This document shows positions 21,770 through 31,570 of a stretch of DNA of 64,000 nt, in pieces. Within the stretch, counting starts at the first letter, position 1, and each line of letters starts with the position of its first letter. Under the pieces are notes generated by a model. It was given only the letters and a program-made list of their open reading frames with translations. It was not told where the DNA came from and ran no database searches. Location of the stretch: assembly GCF_964204645.1 (NCBI RefSeq), contig NC_134028.1, positions 14,621,263 through 14,685,262 on the forward strand, given 5' to 3'. The stretch is from Tubulanus polymorphus. Its lineage: Eukaryota > Nemertea > Palaeonemertea > Tubulaniformes > Tubulanidae. Position numbers and translations under genes: made by a program.

Positions 21770-24170
21770 TTACCTTCGCTTGAAGCGCACTTGCAATGTC
21801 CGTGCCCTTCGTTTGGCGATTCTGGTCGTTTCCAGAGCTTGATGGTTAGTTAACCTTTGTTTTTGTTGGGTCCTTGCTTCTTCGAGCTCATTCTTGTGTC
21901 GCTCAGCAGCTTTAGACATGTTTACTGCCAAGCCAGGATAAATTTGATCATGTTTGACATCATTCCGGTCAAAGAAATCAATAGCATATTTTTCAGCCAG
22001 CGAATGTCTAACAGTCTGCAATGCACTATACGTAGATATGTGCATCCTATTTGTCGTGGAGTCGACAATATCATACATCTCACTGAATGAGCTTTCCACT
22101 AGTGGACAGCTGAAGCAACTCATCAGTGCGAAAGCCATCTTCGACGGTATAGGGTAGTCATCATTTAAGTCAGTCCAACCAATCAGCGATATTTTGTTCC
22201 TCATTCACAGACAGTAACTGGCCACCATTGTACCGATGCACGTCGTAAAGGTACTCGTCTTTCTCATCCTCTTTCAAAATATTTGGTGCTATATTAGGTA
22301 GGTCTTTGAGATAACATAGAGTGAGCTGGTGACCACGGCATGCTGGATCGATCGCAGATATTCTGAGAAGTGCTTTGTTATTCAACTGCAACTTGCTCAA
22401 AAGGTATTTAGCGCCAGATACATGTGCTTGTCGAACTTTTTGGTAGATGTCCCTAACAATCGGGTCTGTTGAACTTTTTTCAATAATTTTTGGTACCTGG
22501 TCTCCCATAAACATATCTTTTGCCGACATTGTACTGGCATCAATATCCATTTCGGCTAACTTTCTGTCGGATACCGGAATCAGCTCAGGCTTGACGAAGC
22601 AGCACAAAAAATTTCTACATAATTTAACCTGCTCGTCTATCAACTTAGAAACTAATGGTTCGTTTTTTTGGAATTTGAGAACATATTTCTGCAAAACGGG
22701 AAAGACTGATATTAGGAAGTTCATATAGAGCATTTGTTTACGATCAACAAATAATTTGGATGTGATGCGTTGCTTTCTAGATTTTCCGTCCACTATAATC
22801 TTTCCAATCGAAGTCTGTATTACTCTGATGCGAGTGTTTGCCGCCTCCGAGACACCCCATTTCTACACAACGGCTCAGATACGTAATTTGATCTCCTGAA
22901 TCCAAGAAGACATAATAAAATATCGTATACAAATCGAATTTCATTCGAAGGTCAACGGCAGCATCATGTACAGACAGCCATCTAGTACTGACATATCTTT
23001 CTGGCATAGTAAATGTTCCGCGAATGAGGCAGCTAATTTCCATCATGTAATCGCGCAAATCGGAAGACCATTTTAAATCATTATACAAGTCCGAGATTAA
23101 AGTTTCTACAATTTTACCAAAGCAGCCTGTGATCTGTTTAGACGCATTGTGGACATGATGGACAGAGTCGCCATCAATATCTAGAAGGTGCGGGATCTCT
23201 TCACGGAGCCTGGTCTCCACACCACTCTCCTTGCCCCTCATTACATTGCAGCTATCGGACAGTACCGACACAAGTTGGTCATATGGTATTCCTCGTCTGT
23301 TCAACTCTCCCAAAATTGCATTGAATATGTTTTCGCGGTTTGCGGTGACAAGTTCAACTGATGTCAGATGGCGGAAAACAACATTCTTCTCACTGGGCGA
23401 GTAATAACTGACAAGAATAGTCAGCACCTTTTTAAAATTCAAACTCGTTGCTTCGTCCACATTTAACGAAAAGTAGTTTTTATTCAAGTCGGTGCTGAGA
23501 ACATCAACTAAAGTTTTGGCAAGACCCTGCTTCATTTTATATGATGCAGTTATACGAGACATTTTCAAACGAGACAAAGCATTCCTGTCCTTGGCAAATG
23601 ATTTTGAAAGTCTTATTAAATCCGGAGCTATTGAAAATGGTAAATTATGTTCTGCAATGAATCCGAGTAAAATAGCTTCAGAATTATGAATATGGTCTTG
23701 GATAGGGATCAACGGTGCGGGTGCAGGCCGGTTATGACTGGAACTTGATGATAAACATTTCTGAAACATGGGGTGGATACCATATGGTTCATTTCGACCC
23801 TGAGATTTCTCTGCAAGACAAGAAAGGCCATTATCCGTCAATGTAGGCTCCATATTATGGATGGATCTTGGAATTAAATGATAAATCCATGAATTAGGCC
23901 TAATAATAATTTGCGACTGAAAAATGAATGAGATCTACCTGATCCGGGTAAAGAATAATTCGTCTTTCTTACCATGATAATATCTCGATGTTTCGTTGAT
24001 TTGCAGTGATCGGACAGTGCTGCCTTTCCTCTTCCACCATATTTGATTTCAGCATTACACCATAGGCAAATAGCTTTAGCAGGTATATTAACCTTTCTGA
24101 TACACTAGTTCAAAGTGATTTCCTCAACCTCAGTCTCCAACCAGGACCAGTTCCATTTATACTTAATCCC
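21770..24170 (-). pseudogene. hAT-like transposase pseudogene
   Basis: Minus-strand gene in three frames plus an upstream exon. At 24170-23975: a YKWNWSWLE segment and a BED-like finger (AICLWCNAEIKYGGRGKAAL then H..H). Main frame 23853-22777 carries the RNase-H-like core: YFSLNVDEATSLNFKKVLTI (first Asp), LVSVLSDSCNVMRGKESGVE (second Asp region), HLLDIDGDSVHHVHN, and ERYVSTRWLSV. The frame 22793-22170 continues it after a shift. The frame 22204-21770 gives the hAT dimerisation end FALMSCFSCPLVESSFSEM, then a basic tail. Two frameshifts (near 22785 and 22190) inactivate it. Such sequences are often annotated as uncharacterised host proteins; the architecture is transposase. Confidence 0.72.
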
Positions 24171-24284
24171 TGAGTCAATGGTTGAGGGGTCCAAAGCGGA
24201 GCCCCTATCTATAATTTTCCTATCCATTGCTCAGAACCAACACAAAGTGCGTGGATTGAAACAATGACTAATTTTATTATTGAT

Positions 24285-24393
<109 letters not shown>

Positions 24394-24419
24394 CTTGTTG
24401 AATGAATGCGCGACCGCAA

Positions 24420-24987
24420 ATTCTAAATATAAATCTTCCGTGCAGCGCCAGCGCTATCATTTACAATTATTGATTTGTTGAAACTCGCACTGACAGGTGG
24501 CTTTAGACAATAATGATGATTCGCAACGATGTTGTATATGAGAGTTTTAGAGATCGTAGCACTGGTTTTATAAGACGCTTTTACGGTCATCATCATCATC
24601 ATCTTTATTTTCCTTCACAATTTCAGTTACATATAATGCAAAATCATCATTACCGGTAATACACAGATATACTTGAATAGATATTTCAATATAAGTGAAT
24701 AAATAAATGGATTTATTTCACAGTATATATAACAGAATTAGAGAGGAGGGAGCAGTAACAGGGTTCCTGCACATTAAAATCAACCAAATTCCATGACTTT
24801 CCATGATATTTTTAGTCAATTTTCCATGACTTTCCCTGACAAACAGCCATAAAATTATATGACTTTCCAGAAAATCAAGGAATTTCAACCCCAAAATTCC
24901 ATGAATTTCCAGAAACTCGCCCTGAAATGTAAATTTACACTTACCAGACAAAATATTTACAACTATGTACAACACTACTAACAGTTC
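24420..24987. other. gene-free stretch with CATCAT run and TE 3' region
   Basis: (ATC)n at 24590-24603. At 24775-24925 is a repeated CCATGACTTTCCATGA-type sequence which, with the remnant frame that follows on the minus strand, looks like the 3' untranslated part of the hAT-type element at 24988-25506. Confidence 0.5.
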
Positions 24988-25506
24988 TTAAGCTAGTTCA
25001 TCTGATCTTAGTTGCTGTTCCAGCTGCTCAATCTTCTTTTGAGCTTCTGTTATTTCAGCATCCTTTTCTTTTGCTGATTTTCTGAGTGCATTTGACTCTA
25101 GTAACAGTTTTTTTATTTCTCTACTGGTTTCAGCCTTTTCGCAGAGTTCATCTGCAGATTTTATCAGAGTAGCTTTACTTGATTCAAGATGACGTTTCTT
25201 CTGCTTTACAACTGATATCTCATCTGTAACCAATTACCGCTTCTCAGCAGAACTAGAAGTTTGGCTAGACTTCTTTAGGTCATCCAGGTACTTGCGGTAT
25301 TTTGTCCGTGCATTAGAAACATATGAGAGGCATGCGAAAGATATTTCAATCTTTTCTAATCCACCTATTTCACGTAGATGGTCCACAATTGACCGCTGAG
25401 CTACAAGTGTATTTTCTTTCATACTTGTAGTGAGGATTTCTTTGTTGAAACAAAATCCCCTTTCAACTTGGCTTTGGCCATGAGATAGTATCAGTATCAT
25501 TTTCAC
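24988..25506 (-). pseudogene. hAT-type transposon-derived protein, C-terminal remnant
   Basis: A continuous minus-strand frame interrupted by one in-frame stop at 25234-25236. First part: MILILSHGQSQVERGFCFNK, VAQRSIVDHLREIGG, SNARTKYRKYLDDL. Second part: a Lys/Glu-rich coiled coil (VVKQKKRHLESSKATLIKSA, KDAEITEAQKKIEQLEQQLR). The SHGQ...VERGF motif followed by a long coiled coil is the C-terminal dimerisation end of a widespread invertebrate hAT-derived protein family, as I remember it. The N-terminal and catalytic parts are absent. Confidence 0.55.
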
Positions 25507-25635
25507 TATAGTGACCAGGGAGCTGTAGTTGTTCTACTCAAAACAAGAAATCAAGAACTTGTCCAGACTTCAACTCTTAAGTGCATCGTACTTGGAGAAT
25601 AGATCTCTTTCAGCGGAATCATGTAATGCACTAAC

Positions 25636-25757
25636 AGTAATAGGGTTTTAGTTGTTCTATACCAAAGGTCATGAGGTCGAAAAATAAATTCTCGCACACT
25701 CAAATTTATTTTTCGACCTTCCAACCTTTGATATAGAACAACTTAAACCCTATTACT
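25636..25757 (+). repeat. Polinton terminal hairpin (block C)
   Basis: Inverted repeat beginning AGTAATAGGGTTTTAGTTGT and ending in its near complement AAACCCTATTACT, arms about 50 bases, loop with CTCGCACACTC. It matches the block B hairpin (13916-14025), including the asymmetric loop and inner AAATAAATTCTCGCACACTC, in the same orientation relative to the genes. The polymerase region starts about 300 bases downstream. Interpreted as the terminal structure of the Polinton. Confidence 0.65.
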
Positions 25758-25769
25758 TTAAATCTAAAT

Positions 25770-25910
25770 ATGTTAAATTCTTGATTTTAACATAAAAAGT
25801 AACGAGTAATTAACAAGTGAAAACTTGCGTCGAGAAAACAGTGAATATCTATATTTATATGTGTTAAATTCTTATTTTAACATAAAATTAACGAGTAATT
25901 AACGAGTTGA
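25770..25910 (+). repeat. subterminal direct repeats
   Basis: Two copies of a roughly 48-base unit, TGTTAAATTCTTGATTTTAA... and TGTTAAATTCTTATTTTAAC..., each ending in AACGAGTAATTAAC, about 92 bases apart between the hairpin and the first gene. They could be replication- or promoter-related; no direct evidence of function. Confidence 0.5.
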
Positions 25911-26056
25911 AGAAAATATCAGCCCAATAAGGGTAAAAAAATATTTTAAAGCGTAAGGTTTCAGCGAACTCTAACTCTTTTTCAATTTTTAACTAATTTT
26001 AATAAAAATTTGATATATAAATGTGCTCAAGATTGATTTAAGTTCCCGCAAAAGAC

Positions 26057-26595
26057 ATGAATAATAAATATATGAATTCAATATTGTATTATTTAACTGT
26101 TAACAATAATTTAGCTGATATTTCAGGAGTAAATATACATAAGTATTATAAATCTGAAAATAATGAATTAATTGAAACGTCAGATATATTTTGCGATAAT
26201 ATAATGCTTTATAAAATCATGTTAGAAAAAGAAATTATTAAAGAAAATAGGCCAACTTTTCTTAATGTTAATCAGAGAAAGATAACCCATTATGAAATAG
26301 AATGTTTTAATCATGGAAATATTATATTGGATAACTTAGCTATAAAAATTACACGTGTTTTAACAATTCATGATGATAATTCAAAATCATATATCTTAAG
26401 TAGAATTAATCAAGAATTAAAATTAACAGATTATAAAGCAGTATTTAAAATTTCATTATGCAATCAAAAAATGGATAATATTGAAAAATTATTGAATGAA
26501 AAAAATTACAATATATTAGATGTAGATGTTACACAAGATTTTAAAGGATCATTTAATTCAGATGAAATAAAATCAATTCCATATTCATTTTATAA
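26057..26595 (+). pseudogene. unidentified Polinton gene, 5' part, fused in frame to the polymerase
   Basis: About 180 codons with no family that I can name. Visible: an N-terminal YYLTVNNNLADI, a middle part ITRVLTIHDDNSKSYILSRI and YKAVFKISLCNQKMDNIEKL, and VDVTQDFKGSFNSDEI near residue 170. The remainder of the open frame (after about 26595) is clearly polymerase, so a deletion seems to have joined an upstream gene to the middle of the polymerase gene. The segment follows the terminal hairpin and subterminal repeats and so was probably the first gene of the element; a replication-initiation role is speculation. Confidence 0.5.
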
Positions 26596-28352
26596 ATCAC
26601 ATAATGTTTTCAATATTACTGAATTATTAAAAGAACAATTCTATGATGAATTAAAAAATGAATATGTTAAAGATGAAGACTATAATAGAACATTGAATAT
26701 TTGGAATCATTTTAAAATAACAAATTGACAATTAGTAGATTTATATTTAAAATCTGATGTATTATTATTAACTGATATATTCGAAAGGTTTAGAGATGTA
26801 AACCTAAAATATTTTAATATTGATCCTTGCCATTGTTATTCATCACCAGGATTAACTTGGGATTGTGGTTTAAAATTTACAGATATAAAAATGTATTTGT
26901 TAACAAATATAGATCAATTATTATTATTTGAAAAATCTATAAGAGGAGGAGTTTCAGGTGTATTAGGGGATAGATATTTCAATGTAAATGATAACCCTGG
27001 ATATAAGTTATTATATATAGATGCAAATAATCTATATGCTTGGGCAATGATGGAACCACAGCCATATGGAGTATTTGAAATAAGTGAAGTTTTACAACAT
27101 GAAAATAATGATAAATTTGATTGGAAGAAAAGAATCCTAGATATTGCAGATGATTCAGAGACTGGTTACTTCTTTGTTGTAGACTTGGAATATCCCGAAG
27201 ATAAAAAATTTAAATCTAGAAATCTAGCATATTGTCCCGAACATAAAACTGTTACGCATGAAGAATTATCAAATTATCAAAAAAGAATTTAACCTGAAAA
27301 TCATATTCATACAGAAAAGTTAATGGTAACTCAGGAAGATAAATATAATTATGTAGTGCATTATAGAATGTTGAAGTTTTATTTGAATCAAGGAATGGTT
27401 CTAAAAAAGTGCATAGATATATTTCATTTAGTCAATCTAAATGGTTAGAAAAATATATAGATTTTAACACCAAACAGAGAACTAAAGCTAAAACTGATTT
27501 TGAGAAAGATTTCTTCAAACTAATGAATAATGCATTCTATGGTAAGACTTGTGAAAATATTAGAAATAGAAATGATATTGAGTAAGTTAGTAATGGTAAA
27601 AGAATTAGACATTTACAAACATATCCTAAGTTCATAGGTAACAGAATATTTGATGATATTTAGCTGCAGTTAAAATGAGGAGAACATCTATGAAATTTAA
27701 TAAACCAATTTATGTTGTAGCTACAGTTTTAGAAATATCGAAGTTATTAATGTATGAATTCTATTATAACGTATTACAACCTCATTTTGGAGAAAAGCAT
27801 ATAGAAATCTTATATTTTGTTACAGATTCTTACATATTAAAGATAAAAACTAATAACATAACAGATGATTTAAAAACATTAAAACATCATTTTGATTTTA
27901 GTAATTATCCTAAAGATCATGAATTGTTTAACAATGATAATAAAAAGGTGCCTGGTAAATTCAAAGATGAATTAGAAGGTGAAGAAATGATAGAATTTAT
28001 AGGTATTCGATCTAAAATGTATTCATATAAAACTAAAACTCATGAATCAAAGAAATTGAAAGGAATAACCAAAAGTGTAGTAGAAAAGAATATTCATTTC
28101 AAAGATTACATCAATTGTTTATTCAATGAAGAAGTTAGAAAACATAAGATGAGATGTTTAAGAACTGAAGATCATGAAATTTTTATTGAAAAGGTAGAGA
28201 AGATAAGTCTAAACCCATTTGATGATAAAAGATATATTTTAGATGATGGTATACACACAGTTAGTTATGGTTGCAATTTAGATGAATACTTAAGATTTAA
28301 AAGAGAAGAAACAAAAGAGAATGAGATAATGAAAAGAATTCTAGCGTGTTAA
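26596..28352 (+). pseudogene. Polinton protein-primed DNA polymerase B (middle and C-terminal part)
   Basis: Family-B polymerase of the protein-primed type that would replicate the element. Seen in order: YLKSDVLLLTDIFERFRDVN (ExoIII-like Y-x3-D, with a stop just before at 26726-26728); a SSPGLTWDCGLKF block; GGVSGVLGDRYF; motif A LYIDANNLYAWAM (27011-27050); in another frame, motif B LMNNAFYGKTCENIRN (27520-27565); then motif C as VTDSYILKIKT (27820-27850), where the usual first residues of YxDTDS are changed. It ends with GIRSKMYSYKTK and GCNLDEYLRFKRE (stop 28350-28352). Stops and shifts lie at 26726, about 27290, about 27410, about 27585 and about 27665. The N-terminal exonuclease half is missing. 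This copy has no intein at motif C, in contrast to block E. Confidence 0.88.
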
Positions 28353-28381
28353 TAAAATTTTAATTAAAATATGTATTATAA

Positions 28382-28735
28382 ATGGAGAGTAAACAAGCAC
28401 ACAGTGAAAACAACAAATCATTTCTAGATATAATAAAAGATATCACAAATGTCAAATCAGTAGATAATAAATTTAAGAAGTTATCAGAATTAACAATTCA
28501 TAAGAAATATTTAATTACAAATATTGATACAGTTACTAATAGATTTGGTAGTAGATTAGTTATCCACTTTGAATATGAAGGACTGAAAGGAAATACATAT
28601 AAATTCAGAACATATTTACCAGATAGATTTAATAGATTATCAAGTGAAGATTTAGAAGAATTAAGTTCAGGTGATTTCTATTTCATATACAAAGGTAAGA
28701 ATGTAAAAGGGCACCATGAAATAGATTTCGAATAA
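28382..28735 (+). CDS. Polinton small conserved gene (possible OB-fold/ssDNA-binding), block C copy
   Basis: Intact 117-residue frame 30 bases after the polymerase stop, closely similar to the block B and D copies. The conserved core is ELTIHKKYLITNIDTVTNR, YKFRTYLPDRFNRLSSEDLE and GDFYFIYKGK. Position beside the polymerase supports a role in replication; the fold assignment is inference. Start ATG at 28382 follows an AT-rich TAATTAAAATATG leader. Confidence 0.72.
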   Translation: MESKQAHSENNKSFLDIIKDITNVKSVDNKFKKLSELTIHKKYLITNIDTVTNRFGSRLVIHFEYEGLKGNTYKFRTYLPDRFNRLSSEDLEELSSGDFYFIYKGKNVKGHHEIDFE

Positions 28736-28752
28736 GAAAATATGTAAAATAA

Positions 28753-30751
28753 ATGGTAGAATTAAAAGAATATAGAATATTTGTTGATTCTAGAAAACTG
28801 TTAAATTCTAAATCACATAATTTACTAGTACAATTAGATAGAGGATTTAAGAATTGTGTTGATTTAAAATCAGTAAATGTAAGTTTATGTAATTCTTTTT
28901 AGCCCACTTGGGAATTTAGTCCCAGCGGGCTATTGCGTTCACTTTTCGTCCGTCGTCCGTTCGTCCGTCCGTCCGTAGACGGAATCCAGTTATTTTGGGA
29001 AGTTTTGAAGACGCTTCAAGGTAATGTCTTGATATTTGGGTTACACATGTATCTACCCTAGACACATCTTCAGCCCAAAAACTGGCCCTGTCAGATTCAA
29101 GATGGCCGACTGGCAGCCATTGTTGTTCGCCAAAATCAGCACTTTTTACACATTTTTGAACTTTTTGAGGGAAATTTTGAAGACGCTTTGATCAATTACC
29201 TTGATCTTTCGGATATATGTGAATTCCCCCAGGGCCCATCAGCATAAAAAAAATTAGGTCGATCGGACTCAAGATGGCCGTCCTATGACCTTTTTAGTGC
29301 CCAAAATGTCCTGTAGCTTCCTACTGGTTTATCATTTCTCATTGCAATTTGTGATGGGTATTCTTTGGAAAGGGATGTTTTATACCTGAGACAGGTATTT
29401 TTCATCAGCCAATTATGACGCAATTGGCGGCCATCTTGGTGTCAGCAGTACTCGTTCGTAAGTGAAAAAAGTTTTTCACATTATATTGATACCAAAGCGT
29501 ATTTTGTTACCACAATCATTTAGAAAGTTGTAGCTCATAACGTGTTCTATGATTGTGGTGAGTTTCAAGGTCATTGGTTTTTGTATATGGCGACCAGTGG
29601 GCGTTGAATAATGCAATATCTTAGTATTTCTATATTATATTCGTATCAATGCATATTTTGTAACCACAATCAATTGCAAAGTTGTAGCTCATGACATCAT
29701 CTATAATTGTGGCAAGTTTTAAGGCCATTAGTTATTCTATATGGTCACCAGGGGGCGTTAAATAGTAGAATAACTTAGTATTTCCTTATTATATTGGTGC
29801 CTAGGCATATTTTGTTACCATGATCAATTACAAAGTTATAGTTCGTGACATTTTCTATGATTGTGGTGAGTTTCAAGGTCATTGGGTTTTGAATATGGTC
29901 ACCAGGGGGCGTTGAATAGTAGAATAACTTAGTATTTCCATATTAAAGTGGTAACGAGGCATATTTTGTTATCACAATCAATTACAAAATCGTAGCTGCT
30001 GACATGTTCTATGATTGTGGTGAGTTTCAAGGTCATTGGATTCTGTATATGGTCACCAGGGGGCGTTGAATATTGAAATTGTTAGATTGTTGAGCATTTG
30101 GAACCACTTCCCAAGTGGGCATGGTGACCCTGGACCCCTAGTTATAATATATGGGATAAAACCTTTGAACATAAAGGGTTTATGATTTATATGAGAAATA
30201 AAGATAAATGGTTTCATCTATTTTTAAAACCAGGATTATATAATTTAGAATTATTAGCGCAGGAAATTAATAGAAGAGCTCGGTTGAAAATCGGGGGCAC
30301 TTCTGTATTTGAAATTAAATTTAATAAAATTGATAGTACTAATAAAATAAGAATAAAGATATCTAATGAACAACATAAATTTATGGTAAACAAACCAATG
30401 GCTAAAATGTTAGGAATTAAACCGCTTACAGTTACTGGAAACGCAGAAGGCATCTCAGATATAATACCTTTTACACACTTTTATATTTATTGCAATTTAA
30501 TCGATCCTACAAAAACTTTCGAAGCAACTAAAGAAACAATTTGTAGTTCTAATATATTAAATATTTTACCGCTAAAAAATGTTAAACAATATGGAACTCA
30601 AATAAATTATAATTTAACAGAATGTGATTTCAAACCATGCATTCCTCATTTTAATAATTTTAGATTAGAAATTAGAAATCATAATGGATATTTAATTGAT
30701 TTAGATAATTTTCCTGTGATATATGAATTAGTTATAAGATGTAGAGAATAA
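28753..30751 (+). pseudogene. Polinton capsid-like (minor capsid/penton candidate) gene, block C, split by a repeat
   Basis: 5' part 28753-28900 (VELKEYRIFVDSRKLLNSKS...) and 3' part 30143-30751. The 3' part carries KWFHLFLKPGLYNLELLAQE, a MAKMLGIKPL block, THFYIYCNLIDPTKTFEATK, QINYNLTECDFKPCIPHF, and the terminal NHNGYLIDLDNFPVIYELVI. The architecture of short beta-strands ending in a D-x-NG-x-x-ID-x-x-x-xPV-x-YEL pattern recurs in Polinton minor capsid/penton-type proteins as I remember them; treat the structural role as inferred. A 1.24-kb repeat is inserted between codons for CNSF and YNIW. Copies: 13377-13472 (start only), 41985-42726, 52885-53173 (end only). Confidence 0.68.
28901..30142 (+). 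mobile_element. 1.24-kb dispersed repeat with four about 152-bp internal units
   Basis: Begins AGCCCACTTGGGAATTTAGT, then a GTCCGTCCGTCCGT tract (28958-28978). It ends CCAAGTGGGCATGGTGACCC and TGGACCCCTAG. Between 29470 and 30070 about 152-bp units recur, each with ATTGTGGTGAGTTTCAAGGTCAT and a GGTCACCAGGGGGCGTT end (29589, 29740, 29891 and 30049). No coding capacity. A second, partly truncated copy is inverted at 57126-58106 inside the minisatellite. The ends of the insertion in the capsid-like gene are clear from the uninterrupted block D copy; a target duplication is not obvious. Confidence 0.75.
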
Positions 30752-30767
30752 TTTTTTCACTATATAA

Positions 30768-31124
30768 ATGAATATAACTGTTGGGCCGAGCATATGTTTT
30801 GGATTTGATTTTAAACATGAGAAAGAAATAAAATTTAGCATTACTGATGAAATTACACATATTAGAAATATTGCATTTTCTAATTAAACAACATTTGAGT
30901 ATGAAAAAACAATAGATAAAGAAACTTTAAATGTAGAAAAGATTACTAATTTAATTAGAGAATCTTTTAAGATTTTATGAATTAGATGAAGATTTTATCA
31001 TTGATGATATTAAAAGAATACTAACTGAAATATATGAAAATGAAACTAATAATACTGTAAATGTTGAAATAATTATAACTAAGATAAATGAATATTTTGA
31101 AGATAGTAATTTTTTTGATAAATA
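30768..31124 (+). pseudogene. Polinton gene of unknown function (about 118 codons), block C
   Basis: Starts with NITVGPSICFGFDFKHEKEI, continues THIRNIAFSN (a stop follows), then after a shift YELDEDFIIDDIKRILTEIY and a VNVEIIITKINEYFEDSNFF end. Acidic, helical C-terminal part. Copies at 42744-43096 and 53190-53545. No family recognised; lies between the capsid-like gene and the first membrane-protein gene, with 16 bases or fewer between genes. Confidence 0.6.
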
Positions 31125-31125
31125 A

Positions 31126-31347
31126 ATGAGTGATAATAAGTGGATAATAACTGGATTATATAATGGAGCATTATTATCAGTTGGAACTGTTGGTTATTCA
31201 ATGGTATAAAAAAAAGTATTTAAAATGGGAAGTGTTAATGTTGATAGATTTGATATCAATGATATTTTAAAATTAACATTAGCAGTTACTTTATCTAATT
31301 TAACTATTGATTATTTGGAAAAACAAAAATATATTCCTCCTATATAA
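31126..31347 (+). pseudogene. Polinton small membrane protein 1, block C
   Basis: About 73 codons: a hydrophobic Gly-rich segment WIITGLYNGALLSVGTVGYS, one stop (TAA at 31207-31209), then VDRFDINDILKLTLAVTLSN and YLEKQKYIPPI. One N-terminal membrane segment predicted by eye and a second weaker one. Copies at 43097-43342 and 53546-53771. Likely a virion or membrane-associated protein; function not known. Confidence 0.6.
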
Positions 31348-31370
31348 ATGTATAATTTTTTGCTAAATAA

Positions 31371-31410
31371 ATGGCATCTGCAATTATAACGATTATAGGA
31401 TCGGCAATTG
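31371..31410 (+). pseudogene. Polinton small membrane protein 2, first 13 codons (block C end)
   Basis: ASAIITIIGSAI matches the starts of the genes at 43344 and 53796, then homology stops at 31410. It is replaced by sequence containing a tRNA-like SINE. This is the right end of block C. Confidence 0.7.
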
Positions 31411-31570
31411 CCACTCGCCGTGTCGCGTACTCCCACTAACGGTAAAAGACGCGTCCTGTCCTGTGGCAGGGTGGATAAGGTGTTTGACTCACAACTGAGA
31501 GGTTGAGGGTTCGAATCCTAGTGACACCATGCATTCAGGCAGGACACATATCAGTACAGTGCCGGCGCGT
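31411..31570 (+). mobile_element. tRNA-derived SINE-like sequence
   Basis: A GTGGCAGGGTGGATAAGG A-box-like start and AGGGTTCGAATCCTAG B box (31507-31522), flanked by direct CCTGTCCTG and GCAGGACAC inverted elements. Cannot be closed into an intact tRNA. It sits exactly where the Polinton copy breaks off. Confidence 0.55.
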
